A DNA stretch of 29,012 bases from JBOGJG01 sp050747825 (GCA_050747825.1 JBOGJG010000331.1:1-29012); one strand, 5' to 3'. Counted from the stretch's first letter, positions 8,533 through 14,823 are shown. Notes: generated by a model from the sequence alone, not told the origin. A program made the numbers and translations.

Positions 8533-8730
8533 TCACGCCCCGGCTCCCCCCGTCACCTCGGTCAGCATCCGCAGGATGTCCGACTCGATGTCGCGGATGT
8601 CGGCCTCGATCTCCTCCAGCTGGCGGGGGTGGCGTGTACCGGTAGAAGTAGCGGTTGAAGTTGATCTCTAGCCGACGAGGCCAACCTGGCCATCCTTGGG
8701 GTCCCGCCCGGACGTGTCGATCCCCAACGC
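8533..8730 (-). pseudogene. C-terminal remnant of type I restriction-modification methylase HsdM
   Basis: Read across frames, the minus strand gives IDTSGRDPKDGQVGLVG, then EINFNRYFYRYTPP, then RQLEEIEADIRDIESDI and a natural stop at 8533. These match the end of HsdM, the DNA adenine methyltransferase subunit of type I restriction systems. Two single-base shifts break it: a missing base after GLVG (near 8675) and an extra C in the C-run near 8630. The rest of the methylase and the other subunits are absent, so it is non-functional. Confidence 0.75.
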
Positions 8731-8768
8731 CCCTCTTCCTCCTGCTCAATCTCGATTTGGAGTGTCAT
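8730..8768 (-). pseudogene. N-terminal fragment resembling HicB antitoxin
   Basis: The minus strand at 8768 starts MTLQIEIEQEEEGRW, which matches the common N-terminus of HicB-type antitoxins (LQIEIEQEEDGRW). It breaks off after about 14 residues and runs straight into hsdM-derived sequence. It appears to be a recombination scar. The match is short, so confidence is moderate. Confidence 0.45.
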
Positions 8769-8845
8769 CACAGCCTCAAGCATAAAGGGAATTGTACTCT
8801 CATTTCGGATTCCCGAGAGCTTGATGCTCGACTTGAGTGAGATCG

Positions 8846-8884
8846 AGCTAACGGCTCGGCTCTCACCGCGGCGCCGCGAGCCCG
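8846..8884 (-). other. attC-like motif A (half site)
   Basis: AGCTAACGGCTCGGCTCTCACCG on the plus strand reads on the minus strand as a stem arm ending GTTAGCT, close to the integron core GTTRRRY. A 12-bp palindrome, CGCGGCGCCGCG, adjoins it. It shares CTAACGGCT and ACCG with site B at 9487. No matching second arm is found nearby, so it is at best a degenerate recombination site. Confidence 0.35.
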
Positions 8885-8961
8885 AAACACGGTCGCCGCG
8901 TATTCGCTCCCGCGATCGCTATGAAAGCCCTCGGCCTCTGCATTTGCTTTTAGGGAGCACC

Positions 8962-8990
8962 TTGACGTTATAACGTCATGACGCTATCAT
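8962..8990 (+). promoter_or_regulatory. Promoter and palindromic operator of the RHH/RelE module
   Basis: TTGACG (8962-8967), a 17-nt spacer and TATCAT (8985-8990) make a good promoter. A perfect 16-bp palindrome, TGACGTTATAACGTCA (8963-8978), covers most of the -35 box and spacer, and an overlapping 10-bp palindrome CGTCATGACG (8974-8983) supplies a third half-site. This is the expected layout for antitoxin autorepression. The -10 box ends 6 nt before the antitoxin ATG, so the mRNA probably has no leader. Confidence 0.7.
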
Positions 8991-8996
8991 TCCAGT

Positions 8997-9227
8997 ATGA
9001 CAACAGCCAAGCGCGCCACCGTGTATTTCGACGAGAACCTCCACAAGGCCTTGCGCCTGAAGGCGGCGGAGACGGAACAGAGCATCTCCTATCTCGTCAA
9101 TATCGCAGTCCGTAACACCTTGGCCGAGGACGCGGAAGATCTGGCGGCCTTTCGCGACCGGGCGAAGGAAACCACGCTCGCATTCGAAGACCTGATCCGC
9201 GATTTGAAGCGGCGTGGCAAGTTATAG
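8997..9227 (+). CDS. Ribbon-helix-helix (CopG-like) antitoxin
   Basis: The product is 76 residues. The N-terminus KRATVYFDENLHKALRLKAAETEQSISYLVNIAV is a ribbon-helix-helix DNA-binding fold: one beta strand and two helices. The charged C-terminus (FRDRAKETTLAFEDLIRDLKRRGKL) would wrap the toxin. It is expected to neutralise the RelE-type toxin encoded next and repress the shared promoter through the palindrome just upstream. It overlaps the toxin gene by 14 nt. There is no ribosome site, in line with a leaderless transcript. Confidence 0.85.
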   Translation: MTTAKRATVYFDENLHKALRLKAAETEQSISYLVNIAVRNTLAEDAEDLAAFRDRAKETTLAFEDLIRDLKRRGKL

Positions 9228-9471
9228 CGTTCGCATCAAGCAGTCAGCCGCCAAGGAGCTGGAAGCGATCCCGCTCAAGGACCGGAAGCGCATCGTCAGC
9301 AGGATCGAGCAACTCCGAGCCGATCCGCGCCCGCCCGGATGCGAGAAGCTCAGTGGAGAGGACAAATATCGAATCCGCCAAGGAGCCTATCGCATCCTCT
9401 ATGAAATCCTCGACCGCGAATTGATCGTCACCGTGGTGAGAGTAGGCAATCGTCGGGACGTCTATCGCTGA
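9214..9471 (+). CDS. RelE/ParE-family toxin
   Basis: The product is 85 residues from a GTG start overlapping the antitoxin end. It has the compact RelE fold pattern: SVRIKQSAAKELEAIP, KDRKRIVSRIEQL, then KLSGEDKYRIRQGAYRILYEI and ending VVRVGNRRDVYR. Family members with this ending are mostly ribosome-dependent mRNA interferases, though ParE-type gyrase poisons share the fold; activity cannot be told from sequence. Length is normal and the reading frame intact. About 16 nt after its stop lies attC-like motif B. Confidence 0.87.
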   Translation: MASYSVRIKQSAAKELEAIPLKDRKRIVSRIEQLRADPRPPGCEKLSGEDKYRIRQGAYRILYEILDRELIVTVVRVGNRRDVYR

Positions 9472-9742
9472 CTCGGTCCATTCCTGGCCTAACGGCTTGC
9501 GGCTCACCGGTCCTCGGCGTCACACGGTAGATGATTCGGTAAAACCCGTAGATCACTTCACGGATATCCGGCCGCCCAAGTTCCGGCACCACCCGTCCGC
9601 TGTGGGGTAACTTCGCTAACCGCCCAACGGTCTCAAAAGCACCTCTTATCCAGCGCTGGGCTGCTCCTGGCTTGTCGCGGGCAATGTATTCTGCTGCCTC
9701 CCGGACGCGCTGGATCGCCAAAGGCGACCAGACAATCCTCAT
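9428..9742 (-). CDS. ParE-family toxin with a replaced C-terminus
   Basis: Residues 1 to about 73 are a typical ParE toxin (IVWSPLAIQRVREAAEYIARD, GRVVPELGRPDIREVIYGFYRIIYRV). ParE poisons DNA gyrase. The family normally continues with a strand like V-x-I-L-T-V-x-H-x-R, but here the sequence switches to TPRTGEPQAVRPG and runs 44 nt into the 3' end of the opposing RelE gene. The switch point lies next to attC-like motif B, whose arm encodes part of the new tail. The toxin is probably altered or inactive. It overlaps the antitoxin gene by 4 nt (ATGA). Confidence 0.75.
   Translation of the reverse strand: MRIVWSPLAIQRVREAAEYIARDKPGAAQRWIRGAFETVGRLAKLPHSGRVVPELGRPDIREVIYGFYRIIYRVTPRTGEPQAVRPGMDRVSDRRPDDCLLSPR
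9487..9513 (-). other. attC-like motif B (half site)
   Basis: The plus strand has GCCTAAC, an exact match to the integron R'' consensus RYYYAAC, followed by GGCTTGCGGCTCACC. On the minus strand this reads as a stem arm ending GTTAGGC, the classical attC R' core. The complementary arm expected 60-130 bp away is missing, as if removed together with the natural 3' end of the ParE gene. Confidence 0.4.
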
Positions 9743-10020
9743 TCTCCGAGCGCCTTCGCAACCTGCTGACGAGCCTTCTCATGTTCGATGCCGAGCCCTT
9801 CAGCGAACTGTTTCTCCGCCGCGTGAACGTCCCGAAGCAGCTCGAGCTCTTCCACCATCCGCTGGTACTCCCCGACATCCACGACGACAGCTGCGCTGTG
9901 GCCTCGCTGAGTCAACACCAGGGCTCGCTTGGTCTGACGAATTCTGTCGATCAGTGAGGCAGCCTTCGCTCGAAATTCGGTCACGGGCTTGATGTCTTCC
10001 GTCAGGTGTATTCGTCGCAT
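9739..10020 (-). CDS. Phd/YefM-family antitoxin
   Basis: The product is 93 residues. The N-terminus MRRIHLTEDIKPVTEFRAKAASLIDRIRQTKRALVLTQRGHSAAVVVDVGEYQRM is the Phd/YefM DNA-binding fold, followed by a helical toxin-binding tail. It should neutralise the ParE toxin encoded next and autoregulate. The ATG at 10020 is preferred because it aligns with the family start and a -10 box sits directly before it; the in-frame extension to 10071 lacks support. Its stop overlaps the toxin start by 4 nt. Confidence 0.85.
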   Translation of the reverse strand: MRRIHLTEDIKPVTEFRAKAASLIDRIRQTKRALVLTQRGHSAAVVVDVGEYQRMVEELELLRDVHAAEKQFAEGLGIEHEKARQQVAKALGE

Positions 10021-10026
10021 GAAAGC

Positions 10027-10055
10027 AGTATAGCGCACTCTTACAAGTACTTCCA
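10027..10055 (-). promoter_or_regulatory. Promoter of the Phd/ParE module
   Basis: TATACT (10032-10027 on the minus strand) ends 6 nt before the antitoxin ATG, giving a likely leaderless mRNA. The -35 position (TGGAAG at 10055-10050) is weak. An 8-bp palindrome AAGTACTT lies between them and may be part of the operator. Confidence 0.5.
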
Positions 10056-10085
10056 GACGACCCGTTTTCAAACCTTTGCGTCACC

Positions 10086-10168
10086 TGCTAACGACCTGAC
10101 GATCAGCCGCAAGCGGCGCGGCGTTCAGTTTCAATTACGCCAAGCGGTTGTGCGCCGCTTGTCGGCTG
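10086..10168 (-). other. attC-like motif C: hairpin with one unpaired base
   Basis: Arms 10104-10119 (CAGCCGCAAGCGGCGC) and 10152-10168 (GCGCCGCTTGTCGGCTG) pair perfectly except for one bulged base at 10162. Extrahelical bases are a hallmark of folded attC sites. CTAAC at 10088-10092 (minus-strand GTTAG) flanks the stem, like motifs A and B. The matching outer core on the right is absent, and the group II intron end lies exactly at the outer base of the right arm. Confidence 0.45.
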
Positions 10169-10227
10169 GTAGGGTCAGGGGGAGGCGCCTGAGACGATAA
10201 TGTCCTGGTCTCCACCCCCTGCCGCAT

Positions 10228-10262
10228 CAAACCGTACGTGAGGTTCTCCCTCATACGGCTTT
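10228..10262 (-). ncRNA. Group II intron domain V
   Basis: The minus strand reads AAGCCGTATGAGGGAG, then AACCTCACGTACGGTT: a hairpin with the AGC catalytic triad, a GAGA-type tetraloop region and the conserved CGTACGG strand. This is the most conserved part of group II ribozymes and identifies the element unambiguously. Confidence 0.85.
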
Positions 10263-10273
10263 CCGACAACTTT

Positions 10274-10495
10274 CATCTGACAGCTTGCAGGGCTGCCCAC
10301 CGTCCTCGTCCTCTTGGATAGAAGTACATCAACCCCGACCGGCGAAGCCAGGCTACAAAGGCATCGGGTGACAATCGCCCGCGGTGTCCTGGCCGCCGAC
10401 TAAGAAACACCATAGAGGGCAACGAACATAACGGTCCAGGTCCGCTAACTTCTTCGTCGAGTTGCCCACGCAGAAGTAATGACCAAGCCTCGCCC
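10274..10495 (-). pseudogene. Group II intron reverse transcriptase/maturase, C-terminal remnant
   Basis: Read across frames the minus strand gives GHYFCVGNSTKKLADLDRYVR and then DAFVAWLRRSGLMYFYPRG before a stop at 10274. These match the maturase X-domain end of intron-encoded proteins (the GNS...LDRYVR motif). At least one frameshift separates the two pieces, and no polymerase domain remains. Confidence 0.75.
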
Positions 10496-10500
10496 GAGAA

Positions 10501-10659
10501 GCCCTGATTTCAAGCTGTGGCGCTGTGGCGCTTTTCGAGGGCTCGCTCCTGCCGGACTGTCGGCGTACTCGTACCTGACCCGAGTCCTGATTGGGCCCGG
10601 TGCCCGGCAGTGTTTCTTGATCATGGTTACCTCTCTGAATTGCTGGATGTCCAGGCGCC
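10501..10659. other. Unassigned sequence between intron fragment and abiE promoter
   Basis: I see no gene, RNA or repeat that I can support here. A 100-codon open frame on the minus strand crosses this stretch but shows no family resemblance and mixes with intron debris. Confidence 0.4.
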
Positions 10660-10779
10660 TTGAAAAACGGGCCGGTGTCTGGTATAGTTTAGTATGGTTC
10701 TTAAAAGACAACCCTAGGTAGTCAAATCTGGTTCGAGCGTAAACCAATGGTTTACTATACTATCTATAGGACAACCCTA
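10660..10779 (+). promoter_or_regulatory. abiE promoter with spaced repeats
   Basis: TTGAAA (10660-10665), a 17-nt spacer and TATAGT (10683-10688) make a strong promoter, leaving a leader of about 110 nt. Within it, the 10-mer GACAACCCTA occurs at 10707-10716 and 10770-10779, exactly 63 bp apart. AbiEi antitoxins are known to repress their own promoter through repeated sites, so these are operator candidates. A second weaker -10 (TATACT, 10756-10761) lies just before the second copy. Confidence 0.55.
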
Positions 10780-10807
10780 AGATGTCGGGTCAAGAACACT
10801 GTAAACA

Positions 10808-11593
10808 ATGAAAAACGAGGCCGTTCGAAGCAAATTGCGGAAACTGCTCGTACACTGGCCGAAGGGAACAGTGGTGGCTCAGAGCTGGCTTCGTGAGCAA
10901 GGCATATCGCGCCAACTCGCGGAGAAGTACCGCGCCTCGGATTGGATACAGCGGATAGGGCGGGGAGCCTACACCCGCACCGGAGAAAAGACGGAACTCC
11001 TCGGAGCAGTGTATACGCTCCAAGCCCAACTCCGGTTGCCGGTGCATGTCGGGGCCAAGACTGCTTTGGAGCTCCAAGGTTACGCCCACTTCCTGCCGAT
11101 GAAGGAGATACCGCGCGTGCATCTCTACGGACGGCCAGGCCGACGGTTGCCGGCTTGGTTCCAGCGGCACTCCTGGGGCTCGCAAGTGCGCCTCCATCTG
11201 GCGCAGCTATTTCCGACCAAGCCCGATCTCGGCCTGACCAAGAAAGAACAGGGCGACTACTTCGTGCGCCTCTCCGCTCCCGAGCGCGCCGCCTTCGAGC
11301 TGGTCGACTTGGTGCCGACCGAAGAATCGTTCGAGGGAGCGCAGCTCTTGCTGGAGAGCCTGACGACCCTTCGCCCTGATCTCGTTCAAGAGCTTCTGGA
11401 GTCTTGCCATTCGGTCAAGGCAAAGCGGCTGTTCCTGTACTTCGTGGAAAAGTGCGGTCACGCCTGGCTGAAGCGGTTGGATCTCCAGCGGGTGGACCTC
11501 GGGAAAGGGAATCGTCAGATAGTGCGCGGCGGCCGCCTCGATACGAAATATCAGATAACGGTGCCCGCGGAAGCGCCCCAAGAGGTGCCTTGA
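10808..11593 (+). CDS. abiEi: AbiEi-family antitoxin (type IV)
   Basis: The product is 261 residues. The N-terminus has the AbiEi winged helix region (KGTVVAQSWLREQGISRQLAEKYRASDWIQRIGRGAYTR), followed by the longer C-terminal antitoxin domain (VHVGAKTALELQGYAHFLP...). In studied AbiE systems this protein represses its promoter and counteracts the AbiEii nucleotidyltransferase without forming a stable complex; the pair can give phage resistance by abortive infection. Length is normal. Its TGA overlaps the TTG start of abiEii by two bases, which implies coupled translation. Confidence 0.88.
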   Translation: MKNEAVRSKLRKLLVHWPKGTVVAQSWLREQGISRQLAEKYRASDWIQRIGRGAYTRTGEKTELLGAVYTLQAQLRLPVHVGAKTALELQGYAHFLPMKEIPRVHLYGRPGRRLPAWFQRHSWGSQVRLHLAQLFPTKPDLGLTKKEQGDYFVRLSAPERAAFELVDLVPTEESFEGAQLLLESLTTLRPDLVQELLESCHSVKAKRLFLYFVEKCGHAWLKRLDLQRVDLGKGNRQIVRGGRLDTKYQITVPAEAPQEVP

Positions 11594-12501
11594 GAAGTCC
11601 GTTCCTTGAGCAGTCGGCGCTCATGCTGCGGGCCATGCCGCACGTCGCGGCCGAGGATTGCTTCGCGCTCAAGGGTGGAACGGCGATCAATTTCTTCGTC
11701 CGCGATATGCCCCGGCTGTCCGTGGATATCGACCTCACTTACCTTCCGATCGAGCCGCGAGAGGAAAGTCTGACCAAGATCGGGCAAGCGCTCGACCGGA
11801 TCAAGTCGGGGATTTCGAAGGCAGTGGCCGGCGTCACCATCCGGGAAGGGCGCTACGAGGGCAGGACTTCGAAGCTCTTCGTGCGCGCAGCCGACGGCGA
11901 GGTGAAGATCGAACCCAATTTTGTGATTCGCGGCGCCTTACATCCGACCGTGGAGCGCAACTTGTGCCCGGCGGCGAAAGGGCGCTTTGAGGTCGACGTC
12001 CGCATCCGAACCCTTTCGGTTGCCGACCTGTACGGCGGGAAGCTTTGCGCCGCCTTGGACCGCCAGCACCCGCGCGACCTCTTCGACGTGAAGGTGCTTC
12101 TGGAGAACGAGGGGATCACGCCGCAGATCAGGAAGTCGTTCATCGTGCACTTTATCAGTCACGACCGGCCGATGCACGAAGTCATCGACCCCACGCGGAA
12201 GGACGTACAGGCGGAATTCGCCGCTGACTTCCAGGGGATGCAGGCCGTGCCGGTGGAGTATCAGGCACTGCTCGATGCCCGCGAGAGGCTCATCGAGCGA
12301 ATCCATGCCGACCTCACGACTGACGAGAAGAACTTCCTCGTTTCCGTGAAGGAAGGCAAGCCGGACTGGCCGCTCCTTGGGCTTGATGGCGTAGAAAGGA
12401 TGCCTGCCGTCCAGTGGAAGCTCAAGAACATCGCCAAGATGGGCGGTCCGAAGCAGAAAGACCAGGTCGAGAAGCTCAAGAGAAAGCTGGGGCTCGGATA
12501 A
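11590..12501 (+). CDS. abiEii: AbiEii-family nucleotidyltransferase toxin
   Basis: The product is about 303 residues. The nucleotidyltransferase signature is ALKGGTAINFFVRDMPRLSVDIDLTY, with the G-G-T loop and the metal-binding pair D46/D48. A downstream DLFDVKVLLE matches the family's conserved DL-DV region. AbiEii enzymes act in the cytoplasm as growth-inhibiting toxins; some related toxins block tRNAs by adding nucleotides. I chose TTG at 11590, overlapping the abiEi stop, because RSPFLEQSALMLR belongs to the family N-terminus. The next ATG at 11623 would cut this off. The frame continues upstream only as a shadow of abiEi. Confidence 0.87.
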   Translation: MRSPFLEQSALMLRAMPHVAAEDCFALKGGTAINFFVRDMPRLSVDIDLTYLPIEPREESLTKIGQALDRIKSGISKAVAGVTIREGRYEGRTSKLFVRAADGEVKIEPNFVIRGALHPTVERNLCPAAKGRFEVDVRIRTLSVADLYGGKLCAALDRQHPRDLFDVKVLLENEGITPQIRKSFIVHFISHDRPMHEVIDPTRKDVQAEFAADFQGMQAVPVEYQALLDARERLIERIHADLTTDEKNFLVSVKEGKPDWPLLGLDGVERMPAVQWKLKNIAKMGGPKQKDQVEKLKRKLGLG

Positions 12502-12526
12502 GATCCGTCAACAACTGGACGACCCG

Positions 12527-13037
12527 ATGAATGACCTCGAACTCGCGGAACTGCGCCAGCTAATCTATCACGGCAAAGAGGAACGGAACCTCGAATACAA
12601 GCAAAGCCTAAGCTGGGCCTCCAACGAAGTGAAGGCAAAGATCACGAAACGATCTTGGCCATGAGCAACCTCGCAGACGGCGGCGACATCGTCGGCGGCG
12701 TGAAAAACGATGGGGTTCCTGCCGGAATGACGGACGTCGACTTTTCGACCTTCTCACAGGCGCTCTCCAGGCGCATGTGAATCGCCATGCGGTACCGTAT
12801 GCGGAACTCTCCTTACGGCAAGTGACGGATGATGCCAAGAAATTCCTCGTCATTAGAGTGGCAGGCTTCCCGTTGATCCCGATTGTTTGCGGCACCGGCG
12901 CCCTGACAATACTTAACAAGGGCGTCATCTATATTCGGTCTCGGCGAATGCATGAGTCAACCGCCATCGAGGACGAAGGAGATCTCCGGGAGCTGAGCGA
13001 CCTCGCAACGGACAAGTGGAGCCGGTACCGCGCGTGA
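12527..13037 (+). pseudogene. AlbA_2/Schlafen-like protein, frameshifted
   Basis: Starting at ATG 12527, three frames together give one recognisable protein: LAELRQLIYHGKEERNLEYKQS, then LAMSNLADGGDIVGGVKNDG, then HAVPYAELSLRQVTDDAKKFLVIRVAGF and YIRSRRMHESTAIEDEGDLREL. This matches AlbA_2-type (Schlafen-like) proteins of about 170-200 residues, often linked to defence islands. A missing base near 12645 (GAAACG for GAAAACG) and a second shift near 12760 break it. It lies 25 nt after abiEii, so it may once have been co-transcribed. Confidence 0.75.
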
Positions 13038-13180
13038 AAGAGTTCGCGAACACCCTGCGTCTGAAAGTACACGCCCCATACCTCGCCTTCTCGTTCGTCA
13101 TAGAGGTCGGGCTTCCGATAACCGTCAAGCTGCTGCGGAAAGATTTCCACCCTTCCTCAGGATTCGGAGATCTTCCTTCG

Positions 13181-13535
13181 TCACACGCACGTAGTCCGTT
13201 CGAAGGACTCTGCCAACTCCCTCCCCACGAAAACCTCGATCGCGGCAATCTGGCTTTCCCGGAAGCGGATGCACTCAGCCATCCGGGTCGAAGGGCGCTC
13301 CTCTGAAACCGTCGTGAAGTGAACCATGAATTTGGGGTACTCACCGAAGATCCGGATGTCCTCTGCCAGCTCTCTCCAACGCTCGCCAGATGGCCTCGAG
13401 CATCTCGTCCCGGTCAGAGTGTTCACCAAATGTGCTGACGTGACGGAAGTCCGGAGTGAGGAGGGCTCGTAAGCCTTCCTTATCGAGCTCGCGAAAGCAA
13501 GCATAGTAGCGATTGATCGCTTCCCGTGGTTTCAT
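13181..13535 (-). pseudogene. SnoaL/NTF2-like protein, frameshifted
   Basis: ATG 13535 on the minus strand starts MKPREAINRYYACFRELDKEGLRALLTPDFRHVSTFGEHSDRDEMLEAIW. After a one-frame shift near 13385 it continues LAEDIRIFGEYPKFMVHFTT and RMAECIRFRESQIAAIEVFVGRELAESF. This is the NTF2-like fold common in small polyketide cyclase or ketosteroid-isomerase-like proteins. The shift makes it a pseudogene unless it is a sequencing error. Downstream (13038-13180) I can assign nothing, although YRKPDLYDEREGEVWGVYFQ on the minus strand may be the tail of another lost gene. Confidence 0.6.
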
Positions 13536-13541
13536 CGCATA

Positions 13542-13700
13542 CCACGCGAGCAGGCCGAAAGAAAGTTGGCGGATGTACGCGGCAAGCTGGCTGATCTGCG
13601 TCCTATGGAGTCCGCGCTCAGTCGCTTGGTGGCGCAGTGCTGTGCCGCAATGGGCGAAGTCCGCTATCCGCTAATCACTGCGCTACAGGAGGAAAACTGA
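13542..13700 (+). pseudogene. C-terminal remnant of a MerR-family regulator
   Basis: The frame ending at TGA 13698-13700 reads REQAERKLADVRGKLADLRPMESALSRLV, then QCCAAMGEVRYPLITALQ. It matches the dimerisation helix and metal-binding end of MerR-type regulators, which usually end LV-x-C...CPLI-x-SL. The DNA-binding N-terminus is gone. It ends 6 nt before the stop of a convergent arsenic-type transporter, suggesting that a metal-resistance cluster was cut here. Confidence 0.65.
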
Positions 13701-13706
13701 GAGCGC

Positions 13707-14672
13707 TCAGAGCCTGAACAGCCGGCGCGGAATCCACCACAGGTAGAACACCATCCCGAACAGTTCCACCAGCGACTGCACGACGATGACCACGGCGGCA
13801 ATTTCCCAGCCGGCGGGCAAGGCCAGGGCTAAGGGCAGTACAACAAAGGAGTTGCGGGTACCCATACTGAAGGCAAGGGTGCGCCCCTGCGTATTCGGCA
13901 CTTGCAGCCACCACGTCAGTCCACGCGCCAGGAGTCCCGCCAGCAACTGAAAAAGTACAAACAGAGGCACCACCATCGGCAGGACCGCCAGGGCTCCGAT
14001 CACGGTGTTCACCTGCGCGCCGGCGATCAGAAACACCACCAGGCCAAGCAGAGGCACCGGCCACCACGCCATGCGGTCATACCAGTGCGCGCGTGCCGGT
14101 CGTGCCTCGATCCAGCGTTCGGACAGTGCCGCCAGCAACAGCGGCGTGAGTACCAGGGCGGCCGCAGGCCAGATGGCGGCCGGCGTCAGCACGGTACCCA
14201 GCTCCGCACTCGCCATGAGCCAAAGGTAAACCGGCAACAAGAGCAATTGCAGCAGCAGGTTGATGGGGGTGACGGTGATTGCGCGCGGCACATTTCCACC
14301 GCCCAGTTGACTGAACGTGATAAACCAGTCGGTGCACGGCACCAGCAGCACCAGCAGCACCCCCAGGCGCAGCGCGGGTTCAGAAGGCAAGAACTGTATA
14401 AGGCCCCAGGCTAGCAGAGGCAGCAGGATGAAATTGCCAATCAATACCGCGGTGACAAAGCGATGATCACGGAAAGCATCGCCCAGATGCAGCAGCGGCA
14501 CCTGCACGAAGATACTGTAAAGCAGCACCCCGAGCACCGGCCACAACAGCCACTCGAACATCCCGCCAAGGCCCGGCTGCAGCGAGCCAAGGATTAGCCC
14601 GGCCACGATGGCGGCGACATAGATCCATACCTGCTGGCCTTCGAGCGTGAGCTGATTCAATGTGGTGTGCAC
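13707..14672 (-). CDS. ACR3/BASS-superfamily transporter, probable arsenite efflux
   Basis: The product is 321 residues with about ten membrane helices. Motifs such as LLVPCTDWFITFSQLGGG, AVTPINLLLQ-like ITVTPINLLLQ and TRNSFVVLPLALALP match the bile acid:sodium symporter superfamily branch annotated as arsenic resistance proteins, where the Cys in the fourth helix is important for arsenite transport. The substrate remains inferred. The start is GTG 14672, without a good ribosome site; a short open frame from 14793 (MAHPWKDMLEKAADKL) ends inside the gene's 5' part and might be a leader peptide. The adjacent MerR remnant supports a metal context. Confidence 0.75.
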   Translation of the reverse strand: MHTTLNQLTLEGQQVWIYVAAIVAGLILGSLQPGLGGMFEWLLWPVLGVLLYSIFVQVPLLHLGDAFRDHRFVTAVLIGNFILLPLLAWGLIQFLPSEPALRLGVLLVLLVPCTDWFITFSQLGGGNVPRAITVTPINLLLQLLLLPVYLWLMASAELGTVLTPAAIWPAAALVLTPLLLAALSERWIEARPARAHWYDRMAWWPVPLLGLVVFLIAGAQVNTVIGALAVLPMVVPLFVLFQLLAGLLARGLTWWLQVPNTQGRTLAFSMGTRNSFVVLPLALALPAGWEIAAVVIVVQSLVELFGMVFYLWWIPRRLFRL

Positions 14673-14823
14673 TTTTGTGTTGTTGCCATCGGACTATCGC
14701 GACAACCGCAGCCAACAGATGCGCCGGATCACTCTGCCCGGGGTCCAGTTTGTCCGCCGCTTTCTCTAGCATGTCCTTCCAGGGATGCGCCAAAGTCCGT
14801 CATTACGGAATCTGCTGCCTGTG

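Larger units (their letters stand above)
10169..10500 (-). mobile_element. 3'-terminal fragment of a group II intron
   Basis: The minus strand carries the last part of a maturase gene, then a domain V helix and a GC-rich domain VI-like stem (GGGGG paired with CCCCC around GAGAC/GTCTC). The likely 3' splice boundary is ...CCCTAC at 10169. The whole 5' ribozyme and most of the reverse transcriptase are missing, so the element cannot splice or move. Its right limit is set where maturase similarity fades near 10500. Confidence 0.75.

Noticed and set aside
12925..13344. A 139-codon minus-strand frame between the AlbA_2 and SnoaL-like remnants
   Set aside because: It is Arg/Ser-rich, in a different frame from the recognisable SnoaL-like segment, and overlaps two pseudogenes.
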